A stretch of DNA of 64,000 bases from Rachicladosporium sp. CCFEE 5018. Taxonomy: Eukaryota > Ascomycota > Dothideomycetes > Cladosporiales > Cladosporiaceae. Shown in pieces: positions 12,387-22,818 of this stretch. The position numbers and the translations under genes were made by a program. The notes beneath the pieces were generated by a model. The model worked only from the letters and a program-made list of their open reading frames with translations, did no database searches and was not told the origin of the DNA. Positions within the stretch are counted from its first letter, which is position 1; every line of letters begins with the position of its first letter. The stretch lies in assembly GCA_002077045.2 (NCBI GenBank), contig KZ111141.1, forward strand, positions 1,053,318 to 1,117,317. The letters are read 5' to 3'.

Positions 12387-13628
12387 TCACCGTTTCCGCG
12401 CAACCTCTTTGCCATACACCGCATTGAGACACCACGTCACGACCAGCATGACCTTCGTCCGCCATCCACGAGCCCACTGCAAATTCTTCCGCCTCCAAGC
12501 GAACCAAGCAGAAGCCCCAGTCCAATCCTCTCGACCCGCAATGACTCCATCCTGATCACCAATGTACGCGATCATGGCTTGTTGCTTATACTGAAACGGC
12601 AGACGCTGTTCTGTGTTTAGCATCTTGGCCACATGCTCTCCCTTCTGGGTTGCGACTTCGGCTGTGGTTGGCAATGATCCTTCCTTGACATCAGCTGCGT
12701 CGCCGATGGCAAAGACATGGTCTATCGGTGAGCCATGCGTGTCCAGTGGACGAAGGCAGTCATCGGTCAGTAGCCTTGGCAGTCCCTCCGCCTTCGAGAG
12801 CTCGAGCGAGTCTACGAGGGCACACTGCTTGTTGCCTGTCGCCCAGACGACCATGCCGCAAGGTATCTCGCCATCTTCCTTAGTGTGCATGCTATCACGT
12901 GCGACCTTTTCGACATGTGAGCCAGTCTTGATGGCGACTTCACGATGCTTGAAGCTGGCCATTGCATGCTCCTTCAGCTTCTCGTCGAATGGCGAGAGGA
13001 TTCCCGGTGCGACGTCGTGAATGGCGACTGTGGCGTACTTCGCAACATCCGGGTACATGTGTGTCAGGTCGTCTTTCAGTAGGTCGTACAATTCTGCGGC
13101 GAGTTCGACGCCCGTGGGACCACCACCAACTATGACAAAGTGCAGCAGCCCTTTGCATTCCTCAGCACTGACGTTAGGTAGCGAAGCGGCCTCGAACTGG
13201 TCGAAGATTCTGGCACGAATTGCCGCAGCGTCCTTGACGTTCTTCACGAAAAAAGCATGTTCTGGCGCACCGGGCGTGTTGAAGGTGTTCGCGACACAGC
13301 CAGGCGCGAGGACGAGATAATGGTATGCGATTTCGAATCCAGCTTTACTGCCTCCATCGCAGCTAGACTCGCAGTGACACATCCGACCGTCAAGATCGAT
13401 GCGTTCCACAGAGGCTTTGCGGTATCGGACCTTGCTCTGTTTTCGGCGAATAGGCTCTTCGGCCAATGCGAGACTGAATTGACCACACGCTGCGCTTGCT
13501 AAGAGAGGCGTGATGGGGGTATTGGGCTCCGGTGAGATGACAATGACGTCGTACTTCGTGGCGTCGATGCTGCGGGCGACTGTGTAGCCTGCCCATCCTG
13601 ATCCGATGATGACCACAGTTGGCGCCAT
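12387..13628 (-). CDS. Type II NADH dehydrogenase / AIF-like flavoprotein (copy 1)
   Basis: Single-exon, 413-residue pyridine-nucleotide-disulphide oxidoreductase. The FAD-binding motif GSGWAGYTVA is at residues 8-17, the second dinucleotide (NADH) motif VGGGPTGVELAAEL lies mid-protein, and IGDAAD late in the sequence matches the conserved FAD-contact motif. The C-terminal pattern (AYIGDQDGV..., WRTKVMLVV) matches rotenone-insensitive NADH:ubiquinone oxidoreductases, which pass electrons from NADH to quinone without pumping protons. It is shorter than typical external mitochondrial enzymes and the ORF begins directly at the FAD fold, with no visible presequence. AMID/FSP1-like proteins are the alternative family. 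It contains a patch (12892-13265) about 15% diverged from copy 2, mostly at silent positions. Confidence 0.85.
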   Translation of the reverse strand: MAPTVVIIGSGWAGYTVARSIDATKYDVIVISPEPNTPITPLLASAACGQFSLALAEEPIRRKQSKVRYRKASVERIDLDGRMCHCESSCDGGSKAGFEIAYHYLVLAPGCVANTFNTPGAPEHAFFVKNVKDAAAIRARIFDQFEAASLPNVSAEECKGLLHFVIVGGGPTGVELAAELYDLLKDDLTHMYPDVAKYATVAIHDVAPGILSPFDEKLKEHAMASFKHREVAIKTGSHVEKVARDSMHTKEDGEIPCGMVVWATGNKQCALVDSLELSKAEGLPRLLTDDCLRPLDTHGSPIDHVFAIGDAADVKEGSLPTTAEVATQKGEHVAKMLNTEQRLPFQYKQQAMIAYIGDQDGVIAGREDWTGASAWFAWRRKNLQWARGWRTKVMLVVTWCLNAVYGKEVARKR

Positions 13629-14595
13629 GTTGTCCAGAGGAAGTGTGCCGGGCTTGAGGGATTAGATTTGCTAGACCCCGGTGGTGAAAATCGTCTGCAA
13701 TGCCATCAAACGGTCTTTGGTACCTATCGTCAAACAATATACCAACGCACTGCGTTTGAACTGCTCGTACAACAAAATCGCCACTTACTAGTTCATTCTG
13801 ATAACGGCAAAAGTAGCGACAGACCGCCTGCAGTCCATAGCGCGTCAATCACAAACAGCGCAGCGGGAGACGGGACAAGATTCGGCAGTTTGTTGATCCC
13901 AAGGTAGAGGCCACCGATTTGCAAACGTAAGAGACTCGACCCGAGCTCATCGGTCAACTTCCCCAGCGCCCGTATTGATGGCATTCTGACCAATACTGAA
14001 GAACCATTCCGTGAGTCTGGATCGATCTGTAAAGCCAGCGGAGATAGTTCGTGTCAAACGCTTCGCGCCGCTCAATGCAAGATAAGCGAAAACATTGACG
14101 AAAGTAGCACGGGAGCGACAAAAGAAGCGGACCACTCGAGAAGTTCCTCGTGGTCGACACTGCTACCACAGACTACGCTGCAACAATGGATCGCTGTTGA
14201 TGCTAGCTAGCTAGCAGAGATGTAGCGGCCTCCGCGGCCTCCGCTCTCACTGAAATCATAGGTATGCGTGGATTATTTCAGCGTTACATGTATCAGCATT
14301 TTCATTCGCGGCGAATCGTTGCATGGTCTGCTTCTTTTGTCACTCCCGTGAGTTGGTCCAAAAGCCAACGGATCTGGGTCCGGACGCACCCAACCGGCCT
14401 GCGATAGCGCCACAACACAGTAGTGAGAGACTATAACGTCGCTTTTGCTTTCGACAGTCACATAGGGCAGCTAAACCGGAGCCCATCGACAATGCTTATA
14501 GAACGAGTTGTCGCGACCGGCGCCATTGAGATCGGTCCAACATTCGAGGATTCCCTGACTGGACCTGATCCTTCCCATCAGGGCAATCTTCGACA
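13629..14595. other. Divergent intergenic region between NADH dehydrogenase and regulator
   Basis: Shared promoter space of two divergent genes. On the minus strand a 63-residue frame starting MPSIRALGKL (ATG at 13984) is open in both copies, but the differences I noticed change amino acids, so coding is not supported. A donor-like AGTAAGT follows on the same strand and could mark a leader intron of the dehydrogenase. A palindromic run of GCTA units lies at 14202-14215, and a 9-bp unit GCGGCCTCC occurs twice at 14225-14242 (once in copy 2). Confidence 0.55.
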
Positions 14596-16246
14596 ATGAA
14601 GCAGGCGGCGGAAGCCTGTCATAATTGTCGACGTCAACGCCTGAAGTGCGATCGAGGGCAACCGCACTGCATCAAATGTGCCAAGAGGTCAGAAACATGT
14701 CTTGGCTACGGGCGCCTCTATCGGTGGGAAACAGGTATCGCAAGTCGAGGCAAGCTGACGGGCGTCACGCTCGGGAAGCCTGTCACCAACACAGCGAAAT
14801 CGACGACGACGCAAGCTATGCTGTCAGGGCAGTTGACAGACCCTTTGGTGCAGGATTTGATACTGGAGGACAGGCAACACTTATCCTACTGTCAGTCTTT
14901 CTAGCGATCAGCTTGACTTCGCCGTTGAGTACTGATCAGTAGGTACAGTTGCTAGCAACGTCTGCAAGGACCTTGTCGTGTACGACAACCTCGACAACAA
15001 TTCATTTCGAGACCTCATCCCTTTGACATGGGATCATCCAGTCCTGCTACAAATCATGATTGCCAACTCAGCGATGCGCCTGTCGAACGTACTTTCAAGA
15101 CCGTCGGGCCTTCATGCAACAACTCAAGTCAGCGCTGAATCGCCGCCCCTGAACCGCCACAGCACTGTTCTTTGTTCTCGTAAGATGTCCCAGGCACTTA
15201 GAGCTAAACAGCGAGGACTGTGCCTACTGCAAGATGCGCTTGCAAATCGCGACAAAATCCCTCCAGACGTACTACTCGCTGTGATTCTACTTTTTCTCGA
15301 CTTTGAGCTTCTGTATTCAGGACGAGACGACTGGTCACACCATATCAGTGGTGCGAGAAAGCTTATCGAGGATTTGCTTGCGATGCATGGAGACACAGAA
15401 ACGCCTATCAGTCCGCTGCGGAAGTTCCTCATTTCAAACTGTATGGTGTGCGTCAAAAGTTGCTTGGACCATTGCACATCTAGGAACTCACTGACTAAAC
15501 GCAGCTTCGACATACTTGGATCAACCCTCGCTTCCCCAACTAGCTTCGAGCACGCCAGACCTTTCAACGACACTGAGCTATCTCTGCTTCAAGATGCTGA
15601 AGGCAACCATTGCGCTTCCTTCCCCACGCTACTCCTTCAGGTGATGCAGCCTGCCGAACAGCTACGCAGAACTGCACTATACCTAGAGACGGACAGCCTC
15701 TACCACTGCTCTGTGGAAAAGCAGATCCGACTTCTCCTGCGCACTGCACAGGCTTTCGACCCTCTAATCTGGGCCACCGACTTACGGTCTCACTCAACAG
15801 CGTCAGACCTTTCGCACCGAATGCATGTCGCGTCAGCACATCGCGCAGCAGTTTGCATCTACCTCTCACGCCTGCTCATAAGCTCCGATACAGGCGACCA
15901 GCCTTTTCATAGCCTCGAATCGCTGGTCTCGGATGCAATTTCTCACATGGCTCATATCCGCCCATGTGATCCTTTGTTTGCAGCGACTATCTGGCCGGCA
16001 TTTGTAGCAGGTGCGGAGACCGGTGATCTACAGCAGCAGGAATGGATCACTCAAAGATTCTTACAGTTATGGGAGGTAGAGCCCTGGGGTACGGTGAGAT
16101 CTGCCTTGGATGTCCTGCGAGGAATCTGGCTGGACAAGAAAGAGAACCTCGTTTCGGATGAGCAGAACACTGCCGGCGATACCGCAGTGCAGTACGATTG
16201 GATCTTGAAGCTGAAGAACGCGGGTGTGGACTGGCTTATCATCTGA
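14596..16246 (+). CDS. Zn2Cys6 transcription factor (copy 1)
   Basis: Three exons: 14596-14890, 14943-15447 and 15505-16246 (introns of 52 and 57 bp, both closing in phase); 513 residues. The N-terminal binuclear zinc cluster (about residues 8-35) has the pattern CHNC...KC...HCIKC...C. Joining exon 1 to exon 2 gives LSYCTVASNVCKDLVVYD, and the region starting there with YDNLDNNSFRDLIPL is typical of the fungal-specific transcription factor domain 2 (PF11951). It should be a nuclear sequence-specific regulator, but targets cannot be deduced. The second intron has no stop in frame, so retention would add 19 residues. The adjacent divergent NADH dehydrogenase is a possible target, which is inference only. 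Confidence 0.85.
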
Positions 16247-16677
16247 GATGTGCGCCGCGTGCAAGGCTTGTTCATTGCTGACGGCTGTACTACGTGTGGC
16301 GTAAGGGCAGGCGGGAAGATCTCGTCTAAGTCTATGTCAAGAGCGACAGCTACACAGCTGTCACGCACTCGAATGACGAAAGAAATTGACCGTGCGGCGA
16401 CTCTCTACAAAGGAGAATGCTAAGATATGCAATTCCGCGCCAGCGCAAACGGAGCTACGTTGTCGGCGAGAGGGAAGTTTAGTCTCTCGAATTGCTCTCG
16501 AGGGACAGCACTGGTAGCGGTTCATTATCGCGGTACAACATGGACTAGCAGTGTCGATCGTAAGGAGCTCTTGAGCGGTCGTCTTCTTTCGTCGTTTGCG
16601 TGTCACGATGGTGCACATATCCAGATGTATTCTCTATCTGGTTCCGGCTACGAAGCCTACACATCAACGCGACAGCC
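16247..16677. other. Convergent intergenic region, no gene seen
   Basis: Lies between the 3' ends of the regulator and the MFS transporter. Copy 2 ends before reaching this point, so the right edge of the duplication could lie in or beyond this stretch. Confidence 0.6.
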
Positions 16678-18252
16678 CTAGCGCGCTATCATCTTCGGGT
16701 TCTGCGTCTCTGGCCTGGCCTCTCTTGCTATTTCTGCCTTCTCGTCCGCAGTCATATCGCTCTTCGCAGCCGGCAGCTTTCCCCAAACCGCCATTAGCAC
16801 GAGACTTACAGCTCCACAAGCGACCCCAAACCAGAACGTATTCTTATAGCTCGGACCCAATCCTTGCTCTTCGAAGGTCGCCGACTGGATGATATCTGTC
16901 AGGCCGAGAACGACACCCACGCCCAGATGCAGTACCGAATTCATCAACCCACCAGCCAAGCCCTGCTGCGACGTGGGCAGCGCAGTGGTGATGAAGACGG
17001 ACATGTAGATGGTGGACAAGTCGATGCCGATGGTGCTCAGAATGGTGGCGGGAAATATCCAAGCCCAGTAATTGCCGCCGACAGGGATCAGGGCGAGCAA
17101 GAGTTGAGAGCCGAGCGCGCCTAGCCCGGAGGCTATGAGAATGACTCGACCGGGGACTATATGCAGAATGAGACCTTCCAAGACGCTGAGCAGAAGGCCC
17201 GCAACGCCGAGAGGAACGTACCAGGCTACGACTTGAAGGGGCGTGGCGCCCATGATTCGTTGGAAGTATAGCGTGCCGTACACGGAGAAGACGCCCCAGG
17301 TGCCGTAGAGGAAGAAGAGGGCGAGGAGGAGGGGTTTGAGGGCTGGGGTGGCGAATATCGAGGCCGGGAGCAGGGGTTGTGGCGCGATGCGAAGCTCGAT
17401 GTAGAAAGCGGCGCAGAGCGACAATATGCCTAGACTGAAGCAGACGGGGATGTATGGTGTGCGCCAACCAGAAGGCGCATGCGCGGACTGCGTAATGGCG
17501 AACACTGTCAGAACCAACCCGCAGACAATGGATATGGCGCCAGGGTAGTCCATGGTGGTGCTTCCAGACTTAGTTACAGATTTCTGCGGCAGCGAAATAT
17601 ACGATGTGCACAGCGTGACGGCGGTGAGGATCGCACCGATCCAGAAGAAGAAGCCCCATCGCAGGAATTGACCCACACAACCTGCAACAACGATACCGCC
17701 GAAGAACCCGAAGACCGCCGAAGTGCCATATATCGCAAAGACGAGGTTCTTTCTGGGGCCTGGTCTGTAAATTGACCCCATGAGCATGACGCCAGTAGGC
17801 AGCGCAGCCGCAGGCCCAAATCCCTGCAAAGCTCGGCAAATGTTAAGCATGATCGGATTGACGCTGAACCCAGCGACAACACTCCACAGCAACAGCCATG
17901 CGAGGCCGCCGAGGAATATTGCAGAGCCGCCGTACATGTCGCCCAAGCGACCGAAGCCAAGCAGAGTGCTGGCAATGACTAGGGAGAATGCTGTGGCGGG
18001 CCAGACGCTGGCGGCCTGGGGAATGTCCAGATCTCGGATCAGGGTTGGCAGGATGACGGTGAAGCCCGAAACGAAGAAGTCGGTGAGGAGCTGGGACATC
18101 GAGATGCTGAAGACGAAGATTATCTCCTTCCAGGCGGTCGTGAAGATCGCAGGACGTTCGCGACCGAGCCGCTCGATGCGAGCTATTGGTGACTCTTCAG
18201 TCGGGGGTACACCCTCGGCTTTCGTTAGAGCTGGCTGCGTAGAGACTACCAT
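16678..18252 (-). CDS. MFS transporter, DHA2-like (ATR1/YOR378W type)
   Basis: A 524-residue polytopic membrane protein with a run of hydrophobic helices consistent with about 14 spans. Diagnostic segments are WPATAFSLVIASTLLGFGRL-GDMYGG in helices 2-3, ICRALQGFGPAAALPTGVML in helix 4, and YRPGPRKNLVF. These match ascomycete DHA2 drug:H+ antiporters related to yeast ATR1 and YOR378W. I chose the ATG at 18252 (MVVSTQPALTK) because the 52 residues added by an upstream ATG at 18408 are low-complexity Arg/Ser/Thr. It is probably a plasma-membrane exporter or low-affinity cation carrier; substrate unknown. Confidence 0.85.
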   Translation of the reverse strand: MVVSTQPALTKAEGVPPTEESPIARIERLGRERPAIFTTAWKEIIFVFSISMSQLLTDFFVSGFTVILPTLIRDLDIPQAASVWPATAFSLVIASTLLGFGRLGDMYGGSAIFLGGLAWLLLWSVVAGFSVNPIMLNICRALQGFGPAAALPTGVMLMGSIYRPGPRKNLVFAIYGTSAVFGFFGGIVVAGCVGQFLRWGFFFWIGAILTAVTLCTSYISLPQKSVTKSGSTTMDYPGAISIVCGLVLTVFAITQSAHAPSGWRTPYIPVCFSLGILSLCAAFYIELRIAPQPLLPASIFATPALKPLLLALFFLYGTWGVFSVYGTLYFQRIMGATPLQVVAWYVPLGVAGLLLSVLEGLILHIVPGRVILIASGLGALGSQLLLALIPVGGNYWAWIFPATILSTIGIDLSTIYMSVFITTALPTSQQGLAGGLMNSVLHLGVGVVLGLTDIIQSATFEEQGLGPSYKNTFWFGVACGAVSLVLMAVWGKLPAAKSDMTADEKAEIAREARPETQNPKMIAR

Positions 18253-18723
18253 TGCTATGGTCGATGTGTGTGTACTTGAGGTGGGCGAGTGGCTCCGAGT
18301 ACGTGGTCGAAAGTGAGGGCGTCGCCGTTTCGACTTTCTGTAAGTACCAGCAAAGCCTATTATATAGCTCTCCAGGGAGTAGCATGAGCCAAGCCTGGTG
18401 CTTATCAATCTCTCGTTGAGACCGAACCATGACGACCTTCATCTGCATCTTGCGTGTCCAGGCGCACTGGGATACACATCTAACATTGCAGTGGAGCCAG
18501 CCAGAGGATATAGCGCTAGTGTCTTGGCTGCCTGTTCGGGACTAGACAAAATGTCAGAACGCGACGTAGTCGAGAGGCAAAGACACAGGAGCTCTCCAGA
18601 TCCGACGAGCTCCCGAGCGGGAGTAGCCCTGCAGATCCCGAGTCGTTGCTTTCAAAGCGCCATTGTGTCGTTATGGCACAGAGCAGCGTAGCCAACAATG
18701 CTGTACCACCCAGAGAATCAATC
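18253..18723. other. Intergenic, no gene seen
   Basis: Upstream of the MFS gene and downstream of PUS1, both on the minus strand. Presumed MFS promoter plus PUS1 3' UTR. No conserved frame or repeat seen. Confidence 0.6.
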
Positions 18724-20855
18724 TCACGGCTTCAGCCCAGCCTGTATCGCCTTCACCTCTCCATACCCCTCCGCCCTCCCCCGTCCCTTCGTAGCCTCAA
18801 GCCCCTTACTACTCAGCCACAAGAAAATCGGCTCCTTAAAGTTATCAACATGCTGGAAGAACCTCCCAAACTCCCCCTTCTGCTCCTCCTCCGCGAACAT
18901 CTTACCATAGATATCTGTCCGCTTGAAAGCCTCGATCTTGTCTTCGTACTTACTGAATAGCAAGGGCTCGCGCTCGTGTTTAGCAGCGTGTAGCTTATTG
19001 TACGTATCAAATACTGGTCGCTCGAGCATCAAACCCAGCCCAGGGAGTTTAGGGATGGAGTATTTAGCATCAGTGAAGGAGTGGGACATCGTTTTGTCGA
19101 TGTCCGCGCCGCAGCGGATGAGGAGCACGACCATTCCGATCATCTTGCGGATCTGGTGCATCATGAAACTTTGCCCGTGGACTTTTAGACTCAGCCACTC
19201 GCTCTTATCGGCATCGTCCGCGCTGTCTCCAATTAGGATTGGCGTCTTGTTGACGAGGAAGGATTTGATATTTCGCTTTGCGGAGGGGTCGCGGAAGGGC
19301 TTCTGCACGGTGTAGTTATGGTAGTTCTTCGTGCCGAGGAAGTGATTCAGGCCTTGCTGGATGCGCTCGATGCGGCGGGCAGGGATGCGGTATTGGCGTT
19401 TGGCTGTGTTGTAGGCGGCGCGGAGTTTGCGAGTTGCGAGGCGGAGGCGCAGGAGGCGGGATTGCTCTGGGGTTTGTGTGAGAGCTGGTTGTGCCGAGAT
19501 GGCTTCGGGTTCGGCATCTGTTACGGTAGTGATAGTGGCATCGGGAGTAGCTTCCGGTTCAGGGATCGGTGCAGGAGCCGTCGCGGCTGCATCGCTGACT
19601 GCGATTGAGGCATTTGCTGGCTCATTCGTGACCGGGGTTAGTGATATGACAGAGTCGACCATTGCTGCTGGGATGCCTTCCATATCTTCCACTCCTGGCT
19701 GTTTCACCTCTGCCACGCTTGCTGTCTTGCCCTTCGACACTTTCCTCTCAACATTGGGATCCTCATCATCGCCCTTTCCTTCGTCGCCCTCAACATCCGC
19801 CTCCACGACCTTCGCACTCGCCTCTTCTTCGCCCTGCAAAGCCTTGACCACCTCCCATCTAATATCCTCATCGATTTCATCCAGCACCTGCTTGATAATC
19901 GTATCATCAATACCCTCCCAGTACCCCTTGACTTCCTCTTGCCGCGCATCATATGCCTCCCGATTACCGGCTTCATCTGCAAGCAAATCCAGCTGCTTCG
20001 CCAGCCACGAGCTAGGGTGCGGTGGCAGAAACGAGTACGACGGGATCAAGTACTCATACCACCTCGAGTCCACAGCCTGATAGCACGAGAAACTTCCGAT
20101 CGTCCGCTCAATCCCCCAAACTCGGATCTGCGGGTCAAGAGCCTCGTTGATCTTCTCGACGATATCCGCATCCTCAACAATCAATTTCAAGCTGATCATG
20201 TTGCCAGCAGCGTGTACGCCCTTGTCTGTCCTGGCACACCTCACCAGCCCAGCTTTCTTGGGATCGTCCGCGTTCGCCTTGCTGATCGCACCAGCCTTGA
20301 CGAAAGCTGCAAAGAGATCGCCCTCTATCGTCCGCTCGGAAGTTGAGATCTGCATGCCCTTGTAGCCAGTTCCAGAGTAGCCGATGAAGACAGCGACTTT
20401 GCGCTTCGGTCGTCGCTCCTCGGCAGCTATCTCGTCCTTGGAGAAGGTTTGACCGTACTGGTTCTCGCCGCCTTCATCCTTTCGTTTGCCAGCAGATTGA
20501 GTCTTGGCTCGCTTGTCTGGGTTGGAAGCACTGGGAGTCAGTCAGTCAGTTCGGTGAGATATAATGTTGAACGTGAAGGCACATACAAATACTCGCCCCG
20601 CCCCATATCGCCCTTCCTATGTCGCTTATTGTCGCCATCTCGTTCTCCGCCTCCTCCTCGGCCGTGATCCCGGCCACGTGAGCCGTGCTTCTGAGCGTGT
20701 CGGCCGTGTTGCTTGAAGTCACCTTTTCGCTTCTGCCCTCGTGAGTCATTCTGCTCGTTGGGAGCCGAACTCGAATTGGACTCCATGTTTGCTGTGTTGG
20801 CCGTCTGGTCGATGAGCTTCCCAGCGTCCTCCAATATTGCTGCCGAGTGCTCCAT
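18724..20855 (-). CDS. PUS1: tRNA pseudouridine synthase PUS1
   Basis: Two exons, 20855-20587 and 20530-18724, with a 56-bp intron (GTATGT...CCCAG); 691 residues. It is a TruA/Pus1-family enzyme that isomerises uridine to pseudouridine in tRNAs (and U2 snRNA in yeast), mainly in the nucleus. The exon junction leads into RRPKRKVAVFIGYSGTGYKG. The catalytic motif CARTDKGVHAAGN carries the essential Asp, and SFMMHQIRKMIGMVV is conserved near the C-terminal half. The N-terminus is basic and Gly/Arg/His-rich. An acidic and Ala/Pro-rich insertion of roughly 125 residues, absent from the compact core, separates the two catalytic halves. It is divergent from TFA1 with 276 bp between start codons. Confidence 0.93.
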
Positions 20856-21131
20856 TGTCTTATGCAGTGAAGCATTGAGTTGAGGAGGACTGAATATGTC
20901 GAGTCTTCACATGCAGATCTGTCGCTATTTCCTTATGTAATCATGCATGTGCGCCTGCGCTAGCAATCGAAGTGAACCTCAGTGAAGCTGACAGTCACAC
21001 CTGCCTTCTCTCTGCAGCAGCGCTTGAATGCGACTGTCCACCATCGACTTCGCCCACTGTCCTTACAGCTCATCGCTCGCCTGATATACTGACTCGAAGC
21101 ATCGCCTACGATCTATGCGGTAACAACAATC

Positions 21132-22547
21132 ATGGCCGACCTTCCGGCGCACCTCCTCCGCCTCGTCGCGCGCTGCTTCTACCCCGTCGATCACATCCTC
21201 GTCATCGAAGCCCTCCTCACCCACTCCACCCTCTCCGACACCGACCTCGCCCACGTGCTCGGCTACAGCAACAATACCAAAGTGCTCCGCCGGCTCTGTG
21301 GCCGCCTGAAAGAAGACGGCCTCCTCTCAATCCAGCAACGTACAGAACGCCGCACAGATGGCAGCGGCGGCGCCTTCTACGACGCGCGAGCAGGCGCTGA
21401 TGGCAAGGGCGGGATGAAGGAGCGGGTTATGCACAGGGACTGGTATTATTTGAACTATCATCACGCGATTGATAGTATCAAGTTCCGCATGCACAAGACG
21501 AATAAGCATGTAGAGAGTATGGGCGCACCAGCGACAGAGAAGAAGGAGCTTAGTTGCGCAGTGTGCAAGAGCCAATACACGGAGCTGGAGGCGATGGACA
21601 CCATCACAGAGCTGGGCTTCAAATGCAGCCGCTGCGGCAACATTCTCGACATTGTGCCTGAGGAGGAGCGGGCGAGTGAGAACGAGACGACGAAGCGGTT
21701 CAATCAGCAGATGGAGCCTATACAGAAACTGCTGCAGGAGATCGATCAGACTACAGTGCCGGAAAACAATTTCGATGAGGCGCTGGCAAAGCAGAAGGCT
21801 ATCACGAGGACAGATGCGAATCCTGCGGCGCGGACGGAGATAATTGATAACCCGAATCGGAATCTGCAGTCCACTAAGGGTCTCGCGCTGAAACCGGAGA
21901 AGATCTCGGTTTCAGTGCAGGATGATGAGACGGTCAAGCAGGAAGAACGCACAGCTGAAGCCCGCGCCCGTCGCGAGAAGGAAGCACGACAGAATGCTCT
22001 ACCAGAGTGGATCTCGAAATCTACCATTACAGGCGATGTCACAGCCGTCGGAGCGAAGGAGGCTCGCGAGCGCGCTGCACGAGAAGCACACGCCGGAGTT
22101 GACGATGGTGATATTGGTCTAGTGAATGGAGTGGATGAGAAGAAAGCCGAGAATCGCGACGAGGAAGTTATGAACGCATACTGGGCCGAGCTAGCAGCGC
22201 AGCAACAAAAGGAGATGGCAGCAAAAGCCGCGCAGGACGATGAAGAGGAAGAAGAGGAAGATGATGACGAAGACGAGTTTGAGGATGTGGACGTGGGTAG
22301 TAGTGCGATTGCGACCACGCCTGCAGTGAACGGCGTGAAGCGAGCTGCGGATGAGGGAGCGACACAGACTAATGGCGACGAGAGGGATGCCAAGCGGACG
22401 CGGACAAACAGTGATGGAGTCACGAATGGTGCTAACGGCGCGCTACCATCGCATCTGGCGTTGCCGCAGGTCTCGACGCCGATTCCCGAGGCGACACCAG
22501 CGGCGAGTGACGAGGATGAGGATGATCTTGAGTTTGAGAACGTGTAG
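21132..22547 (+). CDS. TFA1: Transcription initiation factor IIE subunit alpha
   Basis: A single-exon, 471-residue protein. TFIIE-alpha works with TFIIE-beta to recruit and regulate TFIIH at RNA polymerase II promoters in the nucleus. The winged-helix TFE domain starts at the N-terminus (LLRLVARCFYPVDHILVIEA). A C4 zinc ribbon (CAVC at about residue 143, CSRC at about 165) follows, and the C-terminal third is acidic with a long Glu/Asp run. Size and domain order match fungal TFA1 (about 450-480 residues). ATG context CATCATGGC supports the start. Confidence 0.93.
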   Translation: MADLPAHLLRLVARCFYPVDHILVIEALLTHSTLSDTDLAHVLGYSNNTKVLRRLCGRLKEDGLLSIQQRTERRTDGSGGAFYDARAGADGKGGMKERVMHRDWYYLNYHHAIDSIKFRMHKTNKHVESMGAPATEKKELSCAVCKSQYTELEAMDTITELGFKCSRCGNILDIVPEEERASENETTKRFNQQMEPIQKLLQEIDQTTVPENNFDEALAKQKAITRTDANPAARTEIIDNPNRNLQSTKGLALKPEKISVSVQDDETVKQEERTAEARARREKEARQNALPEWISKSTITGDVTAVGAKEARERAAREAHAGVDDGDIGLVNGVDEKKAENRDEEVMNAYWAELAAQQQKEMAAKAAQDDEEEEEEDDDEDEFEDVDVGSSAIATTPAVNGVKRAADEGATQTNGDERDAKRTRTNSDGVTNGANGALPSHLALPQVSTPIPEATPAASDEDEDDLEFENV

Positions 22548-22818
22548 TATAGATTCTCGTGAGCGTCACGACGAAGAGACGTTGGCATGAGATCCAAGCA
22601 CCTAGCGACTTGGGTCCTGTACTTTATTGTGGGATTAGCGATGGAGTTTGGGGATGGCATTGGGATCAGATATCACGAAAAGGGCCAGATCTGGACAAGA
22701 CGGTGTTTATCAGGGCACGCAGGGTAGTCATCATTATGCATCATTTCCAACAGAGTGCTTCTCGGACAAATTTCTCGATTGAAGCCGGTTCATCACATGA
22801 TTCCAAGATCTCCGCCCA

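Larger units (their letters stand above)
1..15961. repeat. Direct segmental duplication, copy 1
   Basis: This block aligns end to end with 48114-64000 in the same orientation and gene order: NUP98-96, DUF7730-A, MYND-1, MYND-2, DUF7730-B, small membrane protein, NADH dehydrogenase and Zn2Cys6 regulator. Position 1 pairs with 48114 and position 15961 with 64000, so small indels sum to about 74 bp. Both true edges lie outside the comparable sequence: the left edge is before position 1 and the right edge is at or beyond 15961. Identity varies strongly along the block, from about 98-99% to patches near 85%. The duplication is seen directly; whether it is genomic or an assembly product cannot be decided here. 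Confidence 0.97.

Noticed and set aside
13793..14169. Possible small protein or mitochondrial presequence exon upstream of the NADH dehydrogenase
   Set aside because: The frames are open in both copies, but the differences seen change residues and no convincing acceptor joins them to the dehydrogenase.
21746..22660. 304-codon Ser-rich frame on the minus strand
   Set aside because: Antisense shadow of the acidic half of TFA1; a Glu/Asp run read backwards gives Ser runs.
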